DNA of 64,000 bases from an uncultured Acidimicrobiales bacterium (GCA_937922045.1 CAKZXA010000032.1:153267-217266); one strand, 5' to 3'; shown: positions 36,491 through 45,478, counted from the first letter of the stretch. The notes: generated by a model not told the origin, from the letters alone. Program-made: numbers and translations.

Positions 36491-38098
36491 CTAGAGGTGG
36501 CTGGCAAAGCCGTTCAGCGGGGCCGCGTGTCCGTGGCCGGAAACCTCATAGACGGGTTGCGGTTCGACCGGCTCATCGATGGTGGGCAGGTCGATGACAT
36601 CGGCGGCCTCGTTGGCTCTAGCGCGCTCGACCATGAGTTTTTCCATGTCCGTTTTCGCCGACTCAGGGGAGAGTAGACCGGTGTAGTACGTCCGAGGGGC
36701 CGGGGCATGTTTGCGCTCGTCGAAGAGTTCCACTGGGCCGAGATCGAGCTGTTGTTGGGGAAGATCGGGGCTGCCACCAGCAAGGATGAGCTTCCGTAGT
36801 TCGGTTGAGGTAAAGGCGACATAGACCATGGTGCGAACGTCGCGGTCGGTGATCGGACCAGCGGTTGACAGCATCCCCTGCTCGATGAGTGTTTTGATGA
36901 CCTCGCTCTCGCCAACCCGGATGGCGGCATCGACGCTGTCTTCTCTGCCGACTCGATCGAGCTCGCGAAGGTCGATCACCGATTCCAACGAGTCGTCGGT
37001 TTCGGCGATTGCTGCGGCCGGCCCGACGGTCTCGATGCTTGGCACGACCTGCAAGGTGCCGTCGTGCGTGGCCAGATCGCTCTCTACAGGATTTGCGAGG
37101 CTTGAGGCGATCGTGGCGACAGCAGGGTGTTCCGCTGTGAGCGAGGCGGTCTTAGAGGGGCCGCTTGGGCCATCGAAGTGCTCGACCGGAGCAATGGGGG
37201 CACTGAAGGGTCCGAGGTCTTGCGTGAGGCCAGCCTGCATGGCCATGGCCTCCTCGGCGATCTCAGGTGTTTCGGGCAATGGTTCGGTGGCCCGTGGCCA
37301 GGAATCGTCGACCACATTGATTTCGCCCGAATACTGGAAGCTGCCGGTGGTTGTAGCTGGTGACGGTTCGCCAATCCCGGTTTCGGGCAACGGCTGAATC
37401 GGGGGTAGGTCGCCTGGTGAGACCGTTACCGGTAGACCTGCCATAACCGGCGGCGGGAACGACATCGTCTCTTCCCACTCGGTGGCGACAGTGTTGGTTT
37501 CCGCCTCGGTCGACTGGGTAACTTCGGTGGCAACGTCGTGATCGATGACGACCATGGGCAGTGGCTGCGGTGCTGCCAGCGACTCGACATTCTCCTGAGC
37601 GGTGAAGTTCCTGGTCATGGTGAGTTCATCGGGAACAACACTGGTGGTGGCGGGAGCAACGGCTGGAAGGGGAGCGGTGGCCTCGGTTTGGAACCGGATT
37701 GGTTCCGATTCGGGCCCGGCTGGCTCAAGTATCCCAGTCCGGTCTTGTGATGCGCCTGGTTCAGCTGTTGACAGGCTAAGCGAGCCGACCGGAATGCCGT
37801 AGTCTGAATCGCGGCTGAAGGAGACGTCGCTCTGACTGTCAGCGGCCATGAAGGCAGCTGTGCTGTTCGGCGGCGCCTTCATGGTGGTCATGCCCTGGCG
37901 GCCGTTTCGGCTGGCAGCGTCCTCGTCGGCCTGCAGACGAAGATCACTGATCACATAGAGACCTAGCCCGGCCACGATCACGGCGGTGAGAAAGCGCACA
38001 ATGAGCTGCTCCCCGCTGGTGAGGGCGCCAGCCAGGATGACGCCAAGGGCGCCAAGGGCGGCGAGGATGAAGATGCCGGACACGATTCGTTTCGTCAT
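36491..38098 (-). CDS. Hypothetical membrane-anchored protein with long acidic/Pro-rich region
   Basis: The 535-residue product has two N-terminal hydrophobic segments (GIFILAALGALGVILAGAL and RFLTAVIVAGLGLYVISDL), then ~300 residues of low-complexity Pro/Ala/Glu-rich sequence, then a more ordered C-terminal ~130 residues (from VIDLRELDRVGREDS) that I do not recognise. ATG 38098 is preferred because GGAGG sits 8 nt upstream; a start five codons earlier would swallow it. The upstream 38114-38184 region is unusually AT-rich, suggesting a strong promoter. Confidence 0.72.
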   Translation of the reverse strand: MTKRIVSGIFILAALGALGVILAGALTSGEQLIVRFLTAVIVAGLGLYVISDLRLQADEDAASRNGRQGMTTMKAPPNSTAAFMAADSQSDVSFSRDSDYGIPVGSLSLSTAEPGASQDRTGILEPAGPESEPIRFQTEATAPLPAVAPATTSVVPDELTMTRNFTAQENVESLAAPQPLPMVVIDHDVATEVTQSTEAETNTVATEWEETMSFPPPVMAGLPVTVSPGDLPPIQPLPETGIGEPSPATTTGSFQYSGEINVVDDSWPRATEPLPETPEIAEEAMAMQAGLTQDLGPFSAPIAPVEHFDGPSGPSKTASLTAEHPAVATIASSLANPVESDLATHDGTLQVVPSIETVGPAAAIAETDDSLESVIDLRELDRVGREDSVDAAIRVGESEVIKTLIEQGMLSTAGPITDRDVRTMVYVAFTSTELRKLILAGGSPDLPQQQLDLGPVELFDERKHAPAPRTYYTGLLSPESAKTDMEKLMVERARANEAADVIDLPTIDEPVEPQPVYEVSGHGHAAPLNGFASHL

Positions 38099-38184
38099 AT
38101 TGGTGGCCTCCATTCTCGTAGAATAGCCTGTATGACGATCTCATGTATACACCTAATTTAACTAAATAACTATCGACATACGTG

Positions 38185-38697
38185 TTACGCGTCGAGCACG
38201 GTTGTTGAACCTTCCGCACCGGTGATCGGAGGTTCGCTCGACCACGGGAAGTTGACCCACTGGTCGGTCTTCTTCCATGTGTAGTCGCATTTCACCAGAG
38301 AGTGTGACTTTTCATAGAGAACGGCGGTGCGCGCCTCGGCCACGACCTCTTGGCAGAATTCATGGACAACCTTCAAGGTGTGTCCCGTATCAGCAACATC
38401 GTCGGCCACCAGAATTTTGGCGTCCTTAAGGTCGAATTTGTCGAGGTATGGCGGAAGCATCACGGGAACATCGAGACGCTCATCAACGCCCGAATAGAAC
38501 TCTAGGTTCATGACATAGAGGTTCTTGACACTGAGGGCGTAGCCCAGCGAGCCAGCGATGAAAAGTCCGCCGCGAGCAATCGCCAGGATCAAATCGGGCT
38601 GAAAGCCGCTATTGGCAACCATCTGGGCCAGCTCACGAGCAGCAACCCCGTAGAGGTCCCAAGTCATGATCTCTCGTTCGGCCTGTTCATCACTCAT
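38185..38697 (-). CDS. Phosphoribosyltransferase family protein
   Basis: The 170-residue protein has a type I PRTase core: LILAIARGGLFIAGSL near the N-terminus and the PRPP-binding ILVADDVADTGHTL. The closest textbook relatives are xanthine/hypoxanthine-type PRTases, and it would transfer a base or act on PRPP in the cytoplasm. ATG 38697 is chosen because GAGGA lies ~8 nt upstream; a longer frame begins at 38736. It is divergent from the M23 peptidase gene and possibly co-directional with the downstream membrane protein. Confidence 0.83.
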   Translation of the reverse strand: MSDEQAEREIMTWDLYGVAARELAQMVANSGFQPDLILAIARGGLFIAGSLGYALSVKNLYVMNLEFYSGVDERLDVPVMLPPYLDKFDLKDAKILVADDVADTGHTLKVVHEFCQEVVAEARTAVLYEKSHSLVKCDYTWKKTDQWVNFPWSSEPPITGAEGSTTVLDA

Positions 38698-38908
38698 CGG
38701 TTCCTCGTTCTCTCTCGGTGAATCCATTTCACGCAAGGTCGACGATCGCGGTCAACCTTGTTCCTGCCGAGACTAGGAGCTGGCAGGCCCGACGCCACCG
38801 TGGCTTAAACGGCTGCGGTGATCGTGCCGAATGCCGATGCTGCTAGGGCGCGAACCGGGGGTCGGTTCGATACGGAAGGAGGTCCTATAAGCTTGTGAGG
38901 TCGATTCG

Positions 38909-40447
38909 ATGAAATGGTTGGAGAATTGGTTGGATTCGATTCGACGAACCGGTCAGATCGAGAGTGAATACAGGCGGATCCATATTGTCACCCGAAGGCT
39001 TGATGTGTTCTTGAACGCCCTAAGGAATCGCATGGAAGCACCAGACGGCCACGCTCCATGGGCTGAACCGCATCAGCGGTCGGCGTTTGAGCGTTCCCGC
39101 GGTCTGGCCAGCGCTCGCTACGTCGCGGGGCTGGGGCTGGGTCTTGCCCTGCTGCTCGCCAGTTTCACAGCCGATGCTCAGGAGTCGACCACCACGACGG
39201 CTGCTCAGACGACAACCGAATCGACGACAACTTCGACAACAACCGAGTCGAGCAGCACGACGGCGGCCGCTCAGTCGACGAGTACAACGGCGCCAGCCAC
39301 AACAGCACCACCGACAACCACGCCTTCGACGACGGTGGCCGGAGCCACGAGCTCGACCGAGACGCCAACAACGGTGCCCGAAGGGACGACGAACACAAGC
39401 ACGCAGGCCGAAAAGAATCGTGCTCTAGCCAACCTGAGTTTGGCCAGGGCGGCCGATGAGGAGGTTGCCCGCAGCCTCAACGCCATCAACAGTTCGGCAA
39501 ACGCAACCCTTGAGAAAATCGACCGTGCTCAACAGCAGCTCGAGATAGCTCAGATCACCGAGAGTCGCACTGGCGAGGCCTTGGCTGCGACCAACGAGCG
39601 CCAGGATGAGATTGAGTCGGCTCTCCGGCGCCAGGCTGTTGAGGGTTTTCGATCACAACGGGTCGACGGCAGGGTTGCCTTGCTCTCGTCTGCGAGCCTG
39701 GGTGATGCCGTGCGGCAGGAGCAGATGCTTTCACAGGCAAACGCATCAACCGGCGATCTTTTGGAAGAGCTGCGCGTACTGAATGAGGACCGAAGGCTGG
39801 CCAACGCCGAGGCCGCCAACGCCAAGGCCGAAGCCGAGGAAGCCCAACGGATTCTCACCGAGGAGTTCGAGGTCCTCGAGTCCCAGCGCCGCAGCCAGCT
39901 CGGCCTGAAAGCGGAAGCCGAGCGGCGTATCGACCAGTGGGCGGGCGAGCTAAACAACTACGCCAAGTCCGACCAGGCCGTTCAAGCCGTCATCGCCAAC
40001 TCATCGAACAAGGCCGACGTGACGATTGGGATCAATAGCGTCGGTAGTACTTCGGTCTCTGGTTTCCAGTGGCCGGTCACCGGCAAGGCAACGAGCGAGT
40101 TTGGGTACCGAGTTCACCCGGTCTACGGTACGCGACGACTCCATGCTGGTCTCGATGTCGGCGCACCGAACGGCACCGATATTTGGGCTGCAGCCGACGG
40201 TGTTGTGATCTTCTCGGGTGTTCAGGGTGGCTACGGACGCACGGTCATCATCGATCACGGTGGTGGAATCACGACGCTCTACGCCCACCAGTCCACCATT
40301 CTCGTTCCAAAGGATGCCGTCGTGAAACGCGGCACCGCGATCGGGAAGGTCGGCTCGACCGGTACATCCACCGGAAATCACCTGCATTTTGAGGTTCGGG
40401 TCAACGGGCAACCGACAAATCCTCGCGACCACCTGCCCGCAGGCTGA
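38909..40447 (+). CDS. M23 family metallopeptidase with coiled coil and Ser/Thr-rich linker
   Basis: A 512-residue murein hydrolase-like protein. It has a cytoplasmic N-terminus (~res 1-70), a membrane segment (~res 72-90), a Thr/Ser-rich linker (~95-165), a coiled coil (~170-370) with many Ala/Glu heptads, and a C-terminal LytM domain: HAGLDVGAPNGTDI, TLYAHQST and HLHFEVRVNG supply the zinc ligands and catalytic His. This is the EnvC/NlpD-like arrangement. It either cuts peptidoglycan cross-links or, if regulatory, activates an amidase. Its stop abuts the convergent molybdopterin gene (TGATCA). Confidence 0.88.
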   Translation: MKWLENWLDSIRRTGQIESEYRRIHIVTRRLDVFLNALRNRMEAPDGHAPWAEPHQRSAFERSRGLASARYVAGLGLGLALLLASFTADAQESTTTTAAQTTTESTTTSTTTESSSTTAAAQSTSTTAPATTAPPTTTPSTTVAGATSSTETPTTVPEGTTNTSTQAEKNRALANLSLARAADEEVARSLNAINSSANATLEKIDRAQQQLEIAQITESRTGEALAATNERQDEIESALRRQAVEGFRSQRVDGRVALLSSASLGDAVRQEQMLSQANASTGDLLEELRVLNEDRRLANAEAANAKAEAEEAQRILTEEFEVLESQRRSQLGLKAEAERRIDQWAGELNNYAKSDQAVQAVIANSSNKADVTIGINSVGSTSVSGFQWPVTGKATSEFGYRVHPVYGTRRLHAGLDVGAPNGTDIWAAADGVVIFSGVQGGYGRTVIIDHGGGITTLYAHQSTILVPKDAVVKRGTAIGKVGSTGTSTGNHLHFEVRVNGQPTNPRDHLPAG

Positions 40448-42061
40448 TCAGGCGACTTCGACGTCGATCGTGTGCCAGCCAGTGGCGCCGTCGGGCGCTG
40501 GCGAGGCGAGATCGGGTGTCTGGCTGTAGCCGGATTCGTCGGTAGCTCGCACTCGCAGCGTGTGGTTGCCCGGTTCGGCATCCCAGGCGTAGAGCCACTG
40601 AACCCAGGCGTCGGCCCCGAGGCTTTCACCTAGCTGGGCTTGCTGCCACTCGCCATCATCGATCTGGACCTCGACCTTGGCGATACCGGTGTTGGGCGCC
40701 CAGGCGACGCCGGCGATAGCTGTCGTTCCCTGGCCAACACGAGACCGATTGGATGGCGTGTCGATGCGGGATTGGGTCTTGACCGGCCCTACCTTCGACC
40801 AGCCGCGAGGGATCCAGTAGCCGTCGAAGTCTTCCCAGGTCGTGAGCTCGATCGTCTCGATCCATTTTGTGGCCGACACGTAGCCGTAGAGGCCACTGAC
40901 AACGAGACGGGCTGGGAAGCCGTGAGCTACCGGGAGAGGCTCGTCGTTCATAGCCACCGCTAGCAGGGCGGTTCGCCCGTCATAGGCGGCTTCAGTGGGA
41001 AAGCCGCAGGTCCAACCGTCGACCGAGCTGCTGGCGATCTGGGTTGCTCCGGGTTGGACGCCAGCCTCATCGAGCAGCTCGCTCAGAGGGACCCCTCGCC
41101 AGATTGCGTTGCCTACGAGCTGGCCGCCTACCTCATTTGAAACGCAGCTCAGGGTCACGGGGGCCACCGTCGACGCTCGATCGAGAAGCTCTTGGTAGGT
41201 GTAGGTGACCTCTTGATCGACCATTCCCTTGATCGTAAGCGTCCATGTGTCGGGGTTTACCTGAGGCTTGATGAGGGCGGTATCGATCAGGTAGAAGTCA
41301 TCGCCGGGAACCACAAGCGGACTGATGCCAGGGGTTGAACCGACATCGCTGGCCGTGGCGGCGTCGAGTACCTGGTCGAAAGCGGTGGAGGAGTCGACCG
41401 GCTCGAGCTGGACCGCATCGCGAGCGATGTCGACCGATGATCGTGATCGGATTGCCTGAGCGGCAGCACCAGCCGAGGCCGCGCCAAGTCCCGCCACACC
41501 AGCCCAGCCGAGAAAGCTGCGTCGAGAGACGTGGGGATTGGTCGGCGTGCCAAAGGGCGGTGTCTTGGCCGGCGTCGATCTTGGCCGGGCTCGATTCAGG
41601 AGGAAACTCAGCGTGAGCATGCCGCTAGCGGCGGCGATAGCACTGCTGATGATGGCCCACAGCAATGAGCCCTGCGGGTCACTCGCTATAGCTAACAATC
41701 CCAGAATGGCGAAGCCGGCGAAGCCCAACAGGGCTGGGACAACGCTCCGGCGAGCCACCACGCCCAGGGCCATAGCAAGGGCAACCGAGATGCAAATCGT
41801 TCCAATGATTAGGGCTGGCTTGTCGGCTAGGCCAAAGAGTGACTTGCCGAGTTCGACAAACCAGCCAGGTGCGAGATCGATTACTCGGTTGGCGACGGCG
41901 ACGACCGGACCCGGCGAAGGAGCGCCGAAGGCTCCAACAAATTCCCCGGACGCCAGCGCTAGGCCAGCTGCGAGCGCGCCAGCCAGGGCGGCGATCCATG
42001 TGCGAATGCCCTCGGTTTTGTCAATCGTCTTATCCAACGAGGCGCCTAGCTGTTCTCCCAT
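40448..42061 (-). CDS. Membrane molybdopterin-dependent oxidoreductase (sulfite oxidase family) with internal Tat motif
   Basis: The 537-residue protein has four N-terminal membrane segments (~res 20-165), then a twin-arginine sequence SRRSFLGWAGVAGLG before a fifth segment, then an exported sulfite-oxidase-fold domain. The Moco-ligating Cys is in VTLSCVSNEVGG, and GLYGYVSATKWI is typical of the family. A C-terminal Mo-co dimerisation-like beta domain follows. The multi-TM plus internal Tat layout matches actinobacterial proteins inserted by Sec then Tat (Streptomyces Sco3746 type). ATG 42061 is used; a start 11 codons upstream is possible. Moco could come from moeA/moaA/moaC at 25-28 kb. Confidence 0.85.
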   Translation of the reverse strand: MGEQLGASLDKTIDKTEGIRTWIAALAGALAAGLALASGEFVGAFGAPSPGPVVAVANRVIDLAPGWFVELGKSLFGLADKPALIIGTICISVALAMALGVVARRSVVPALLGFAGFAILGLLAIASDPQGSLLWAIISSAIAAASGMLTLSFLLNRARPRSTPAKTPPFGTPTNPHVSRRSFLGWAGVAGLGAASAGAAAQAIRSRSSVDIARDAVQLEPVDSSTAFDQVLDAATASDVGSTPGISPLVVPGDDFYLIDTALIKPQVNPDTWTLTIKGMVDQEVTYTYQELLDRASTVAPVTLSCVSNEVGGQLVGNAIWRGVPLSELLDEAGVQPGATQIASSSVDGWTCGFPTEAAYDGRTALLAVAMNDEPLPVAHGFPARLVVSGLYGYVSATKWIETIELTTWEDFDGYWIPRGWSKVGPVKTQSRIDTPSNRSRVGQGTTAIAGVAWAPNTGIAKVEVQIDDGEWQQAQLGESLGADAWVQWLYAWDAEPGNHTLRVRATDESGYSQTPDLASPAPDGATGWHTIDVEVA

Positions 42062-42219
42062 ACACTCAGCGAACCATAGAAATGAGGGTGACATTCCAAT
42101 CGGGTGTTCAAACCGAAGAAGGTTTCGCGAACGTTTCGGATCCGTTTATGGTGCATTTCGACCCGGCAGGGGATGCTAGAGATGCCGTCTACGTCGGCCC
42201 TCGAACCTTTGGAGCGCGT

Positions 42220-43041
42220 ATGCCTCATGAAGCCACACAGCGACTACCCAGAAAGCGATCACAGAGCGGCAGCTCGCTCTGGTCGCTGGCGGTAGCAACC
42301 GGCCTCGCCTTGGTCTTGGCCGCCTGCGGCGGCACGACCACCGACGAAAGCGCTGATGAATCGACCGCGGCCTCGGTGTCGGCTGCGACGGATGAATCGG
42401 CGGTCACCCCTGCCGATGAAACCCCGACGGCATCGAGTGACACCACCGTCGCCGACGCAGCTTCGACCGCCCCAACAACGGCTCTGACCGCAACGTCGTC
42501 GGACTCCACGACGTCGTCGACAGCAGAAACCTCCGACTCTTCAGCGACTACCGCATCGTCGGAGAGCACGGCGTCATCGGAGGCGACGACCACACCGTCG
42601 ACCGAGGCACCAACCACCACCAGTACCGAGACAGCGGTCAATCTGTTCCCCGATGTCGATGTGGTAAGCATCGTCGATGGTTCGAATGTCAATCTCGCCT
42701 CGAGACTCGGCGGAGGGCAAACTCCTGTCCTGCTCTGGTTCTTCGCCCCGCATTGACCTACCTGCAACGCCGAAGCACCGGCGGTTGAGCAGTTTGCTCA
42801 ACAGAACACAGGCAAAGTGCGAGTTGTTGGCATGGGCGCTCAGGACAGCTTGGACCTGGCGAAGTCCTTCGTCCAACGCAACGGGACCGATACTCCGACG
42901 ATGGTGTGGGATGCGTCCTTCGATTCGTGGAGCCACTACGGCGTTTCCGGCCAACCGTTCGTGATTCTTGTCGATGCCGAAGGCAACGAGTTGGGTCGCT
43001 GGTCGGGCCTCTCATCGGAGATCAGCGAACTGATCGGCTAA
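42220..43041 (+). CDS. Thioredoxin-like lipoprotein with in-frame TGA at the redox Cys (candidate selenoprotein)
   Basis: The frame runs from ATG 42220 (GGAGCG just upstream) to TAA at 43041, broken only by TGA at 42754-42756. Residues 1-36 are a lipoprotein signal with lipobox LAAC (Cys36); a Ser/Thr-rich linker extends to ~res 135; then a thioredoxin-like domain. Codon 179 is the TGA, in the context LLWFFAPH-TGA-PTC, exactly where the thioredoxin motif WxxxCxxC has its first Cys. Downstream the fold continues intact, including a cis-Pro-like SGQPFVILVD. Reading TGA as selenocysteine gives a U-P-T-C centre and a 273-residue product. A stem-loop begins 5 nt after the TGA. A TGC-to-TGA nonsense change is the main alternative. 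Confidence 0.8.
42762..42792 (+). promoter_or_regulatory. Candidate bacterial SECIS hairpin
   Basis: Immediately 3' of the TGA, CTG (42762-64)/CAG (42790-92), AAC/GTT and GCCG/CGGC pair around the loop AAGCAC (42773-78), with a bulged G at 42783. The stem is inside the coding sequence and its loop starts 17 nt after the TGA, the position where SelB-bound SECIS loops lie in bacteria. If the G-C pair is opened, the loop starts with G. Confidence 0.6.
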
Positions 43042-43087
43042 ACCCTCCCGGTGGCAGGGATGTTCGCGGTCGGCTAGACCGGAGGGC

Positions 43088-43897
43088 ATGTCCGAACAAC
43101 GAGAGTCAGATCAAGGATCACGCCTCAAGGCTGAGCCGAGTACCGTCGTCAACCTTGCCGATCGCGTGGTATTGGTTACGGGTGGCAATGGTGGCATCGG
43201 GCTCGGCCTAGCGGAGGGCTGTGCGGCCGTGGGCGCCGACATCGTGATCTGGGGGACCAACGAGACCAAGCTGGCGGCAGCCGAGACCCGGCTCAAAGCG
43301 ATGGGGGCCAAGGTCCTGGCCTCGCGCGTCGATGTGTCTGACGAGGAAGCCGTCATCGCTGGTATGGACGAGGTCATGGCGACGATGGGCCGCATCGACG
43401 CGGCCTTTGCCAACGCAGGAGTGAGTGGGTCCGCTCCCTTTCTCGACCAGACCACCGAGCTCTGGCGTCGCACGCTCGCCGTCAATCTCGATGGAGCGTT
43501 CTACACGCTTCGAGAGGCGGCTAGAAAGATGGTCGAGGGTGGTGGCGGTTCGCTCGTCGGCGTCTCTTCGGTGTCAGCCATCCATGGGGCGCCGCGTAGC
43601 CAGCCGTATGCCGCCAGTAAGGCTGCCCTGCTGGCCATCATGCGAGGGCTAGCCGTCGAGCTGGCGCCCCAAGGAATCAGGTGCAACTCGATCGTGCCAG
43701 GCTGGACCGAGACGGAGCTGACCGAGCCGAGCCGAGAGAACGAGAAGTTTGTGGCCAACACCACCTACCGAACGCCGATCCGCCGTTGGGGTCTCCCCGA
43801 GGACTACCGAGCCCTCGGTGCATTCCTAGCCGACCCGACCCTCGTCTATCACACGGGCGACGAGATCGTGATGGATGGTGGGTATACCCGCTTCTGA
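43088..43897 (+). CDS. SDR family oxidoreductase
   Basis: A 269-residue classical short-chain dehydrogenase after a ~20-residue N-terminal extension. The cofactor motif is TGGNGGIG, followed by NAGVSG, the catalytic Ser in VGVSSVSAI and YAASK (Tyr/Lys). The WGTNE stretch after strand 2 does not settle NAD versus NADP. A C-terminal GDEIVMDGGYTRF is family-typical. The substrate is unknown. It starts 46 nt after the selenoprotein candidate. Confidence 0.88.
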   Translation: MSEQRESDQGSRLKAEPSTVVNLADRVVLVTGGNGGIGLGLAEGCAAVGADIVIWGTNETKLAAAETRLKAMGAKVLASRVDVSDEEAVIAGMDEVMATMGRIDAAFANAGVSGSAPFLDQTTELWRRTLAVNLDGAFYTLREAARKMVEGGGGSLVGVSSVSAIHGAPRSQPYAASKAALLAIMRGLAVELAPQGIRCNSIVPGWTETELTEPSRENEKFVANTTYRTPIRRWGLPEDYRALGAFLADPTLVYHTGDEIVMDGGYTRF

Positions 43898-43951
43898 TCC
43901 TGCATCGTGGGTGTGGACAACCCTCCGGCGGGGTGGTCCGGCGCTAAACCG

Positions 43952-43979
43952 CTGTCTAGTATTTGCTGTCTAGTATTTG
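43952..43979 (+). repeat. Perfect 14-bp tandem duplication upstream of ferredoxin gene
   Basis: CTGTCTAGTATTTG occurs twice in direct succession (43952-43965, 43966-43979), ending ~66 nt before the ferredoxin ATG. Each copy contains a -10-like TAGTAT. It may be a duplicated promoter element or regulator half-site. Confidence 0.7.
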
Positions 43980-44045
43980 AAACGTGCCGCGGCCGAGTCG
44001 CCGTGGCGGGAGCGTCGATCGGGCGCTGAACCGAAAGGAACCAGC

Positions 44046-44240
44046 ATGAAGGTGAACGTCGATTTCGACCTTTGCGAGAGCAATGCGGTCTGTATGGCCG
44101 TGGCCCCCGAGACGTTTGAAGTGCGAGATGACGATTTCCTCTACGTCTTAAACGAGAATCCCCCGGCTGAACATCACGAGAAGGTGAGAGAGGCAGCAGA
44201 ACGTTGCCCGAAGCAAGCCATCACGCTGGAAGACGTTTGA
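44046..44240 (+). CDS. [3Fe-4S]-type ferredoxin
   Basis: A 64-residue single-cluster ferredoxin. Cys residues in DLCESNAVC (Cys10, Cys16) and ERCPKQAI fit the three-Cys pattern of 3Fe-4S ferredoxins that feed cytochromes P450 and related oxygenases; the fourth Cys of a 4Fe-4S motif is not there. ATG 44046 is preceded by AAAGGA. It overlaps the following FAD reductase by 4 nt (TTGA), so the two form an electron-transfer pair. No P450 is in the window. Confidence 0.9.
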   Translation: MKVNVDFDLCESNAVCMAVAPETFEVRDDDFLYVLNENPPAEHHEKVREAAERCPKQAITLEDV

Positions 44241-45457
44241 TCCTCGTCGTTGGCGCGTCGCTTGCCGGTGTGCATGCAGCCCAGGCTGCTCGACGGGCTG
44301 GTTGGGAGGGTGAGCTTGTGGTCATCGGCGATGAGCCGCACCGGCCTTATGATCGCCCTCCACTCTCCAAAGAGTTTCTGACCGGCCCCTACGATGAGGA
44401 CCGGCTCTTGCTGCGTCCGACCGCCGATCCGGCAAACCTCGACTTCACCCTGAAATTGGGACGAAAAGCCATTGAACTCGACGTTGAGCAAGGGCGTGTG
44501 ATGCTCGACGACGGCGAAGTCATCACCTATGAGGGCTTGGTCATCGCAACAGGGGCTCAGCCGAGGCGCCTGCCAGCGTCGGCTGGCGCTGAGGGAGCAT
44601 CGGGACTGCACGTCTTGCGTAGCCTCGACGATGCCCGCTCACTTCGCGAAGACCTGCATCCCGGCAAGCGAGTACTGGTCGTCGGTGCCGGATTCATCGG
44701 TGCTGAAGTGGCTGCTAGCGCTCGGCAGATGGGCTGTGAGGTCACGCTGATCGACCTTGCTTCGGCGCCGCTCGATCGTGTGCTCGACTCGGCGAGCGGC
44801 ATGGCGATCGCCGACCTTCACCGTTCGAACGGTGTCGACGTCCGGCTGGAGGTTGCCCTAGACCACGTCGAGGTTGATGAAGGCGGCCGGGTCAAGCGCT
44901 CTGTTCTTAGCTCGGGTGATGTCGTTGCTATCGATACGGTCGTGGTCGGCATCGGCGTTGTGCCCAACACCGGCTGGCTCAGCGGTTCAGGCCTGACCGT
45001 CGACGACGGCGTTGTGGCCGATGAAACCTGTCTCGCCGCGCCGAGGGTGGTCGTGGCCGGCGATGTTGCCAAGTGGCCGAATCGTTCGTTCGGCGGCCGA
45101 ATGATGAGGGTGGAGCAATGGGACAATGCGATCGACCAGGGTGGGTACGCTGGGCGCCGCATCGTGGCCGCCATCAAGGGCGACGCACTCGCTACACCGG
45201 TTGAGCCCTATGCTCCGATCCCGTGGTTCTGGAGCGATCAGTACGATCGCAAAATCCAACTTGCCGGGATGCCGACCGAGCGGGCTGAACTGATGCAGGG
45301 GGCGGTGGCTGACAGACAGTTCGTGAAAGCCTTCCTTGACGAGGATGATGTCGTCCAGGGTGTGCTGTGTTGGAATCGCCCGCGTCAGGCCGTCCTCGGA
45401 CGTCAGCTAGTAGCGGCCGGCGAGTCGGTGGCGGCCGCCCGTGAGCGGCTCGGATAA
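44237..45457 (+). CDS. FAD-dependent ferredoxin reductase
   Basis: The ~406-residue flavoprotein starts with LVVGASLAGVHAA (FAD dinucleotide motif), has YDRPPLSKEFL, a second GxGxxG motif in VVGAGFIGAEVAA (NAD(P)H) and AGDVAKWPN near the C-terminus (FAD-binding Asp). This is the BenA-D/rubredoxin-reductase-like family that passes electrons from NAD(P)H to ferredoxin. The TTG at 44237 overlaps the ferredoxin stop; a TTG at 44204 is an in-frame alternative. Its product reduces the neighbouring ferredoxin. Confidence 0.9.
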   Translation: MILVVGASLAGVHAAQAARRAGWEGELVVIGDEPHRPYDRPPLSKEFLTGPYDEDRLLLRPTADPANLDFTLKLGRKAIELDVEQGRVMLDDGEVITYEGLVIATGAQPRRLPASAGAEGASGLHVLRSLDDARSLREDLHPGKRVLVVGAGFIGAEVAASARQMGCEVTLIDLASAPLDRVLDSASGMAIADLHRSNGVDVRLEVALDHVEVDEGGRVKRSVLSSGDVVAIDTVVVGIGVVPNTGWLSGSGLTVDDGVVADETCLAAPRVVVAGDVAKWPNRSFGGRMMRVEQWDNAIDQGGYAGRRIVAAIKGDALATPVEPYAPIPWFWSDQYDRKIQLAGMPTERAELMQGAVADRQFVKAFLDEDDVVQGVLCWNRPRQAVLGRQLVAAGESVAAARERLG

Positions 45458-45478
45458 GGCGGGCTAACGCCCCTCCCT

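Noticed and set aside
40448..40450. Terminator between the M23 and molybdopterin genes
   Set aside because: The genes abut at TGATCA with no room for a hairpin outside coding sequence.
42574..42954. 126-residue antisense frame spanning the TGA region
   Set aside because: The plus strand shows a signal peptide, linker and thioredoxin hallmarks; the antisense peptide has no recognisable features.
42817..43041. A separate small gene starting at ATG 42817 after the TGA
   Set aside because: Its frame is the same as the upstream lipoprotein, and the residues between the TGA and this ATG complete the thioredoxin motif, so one protein read through TGA explains both better.
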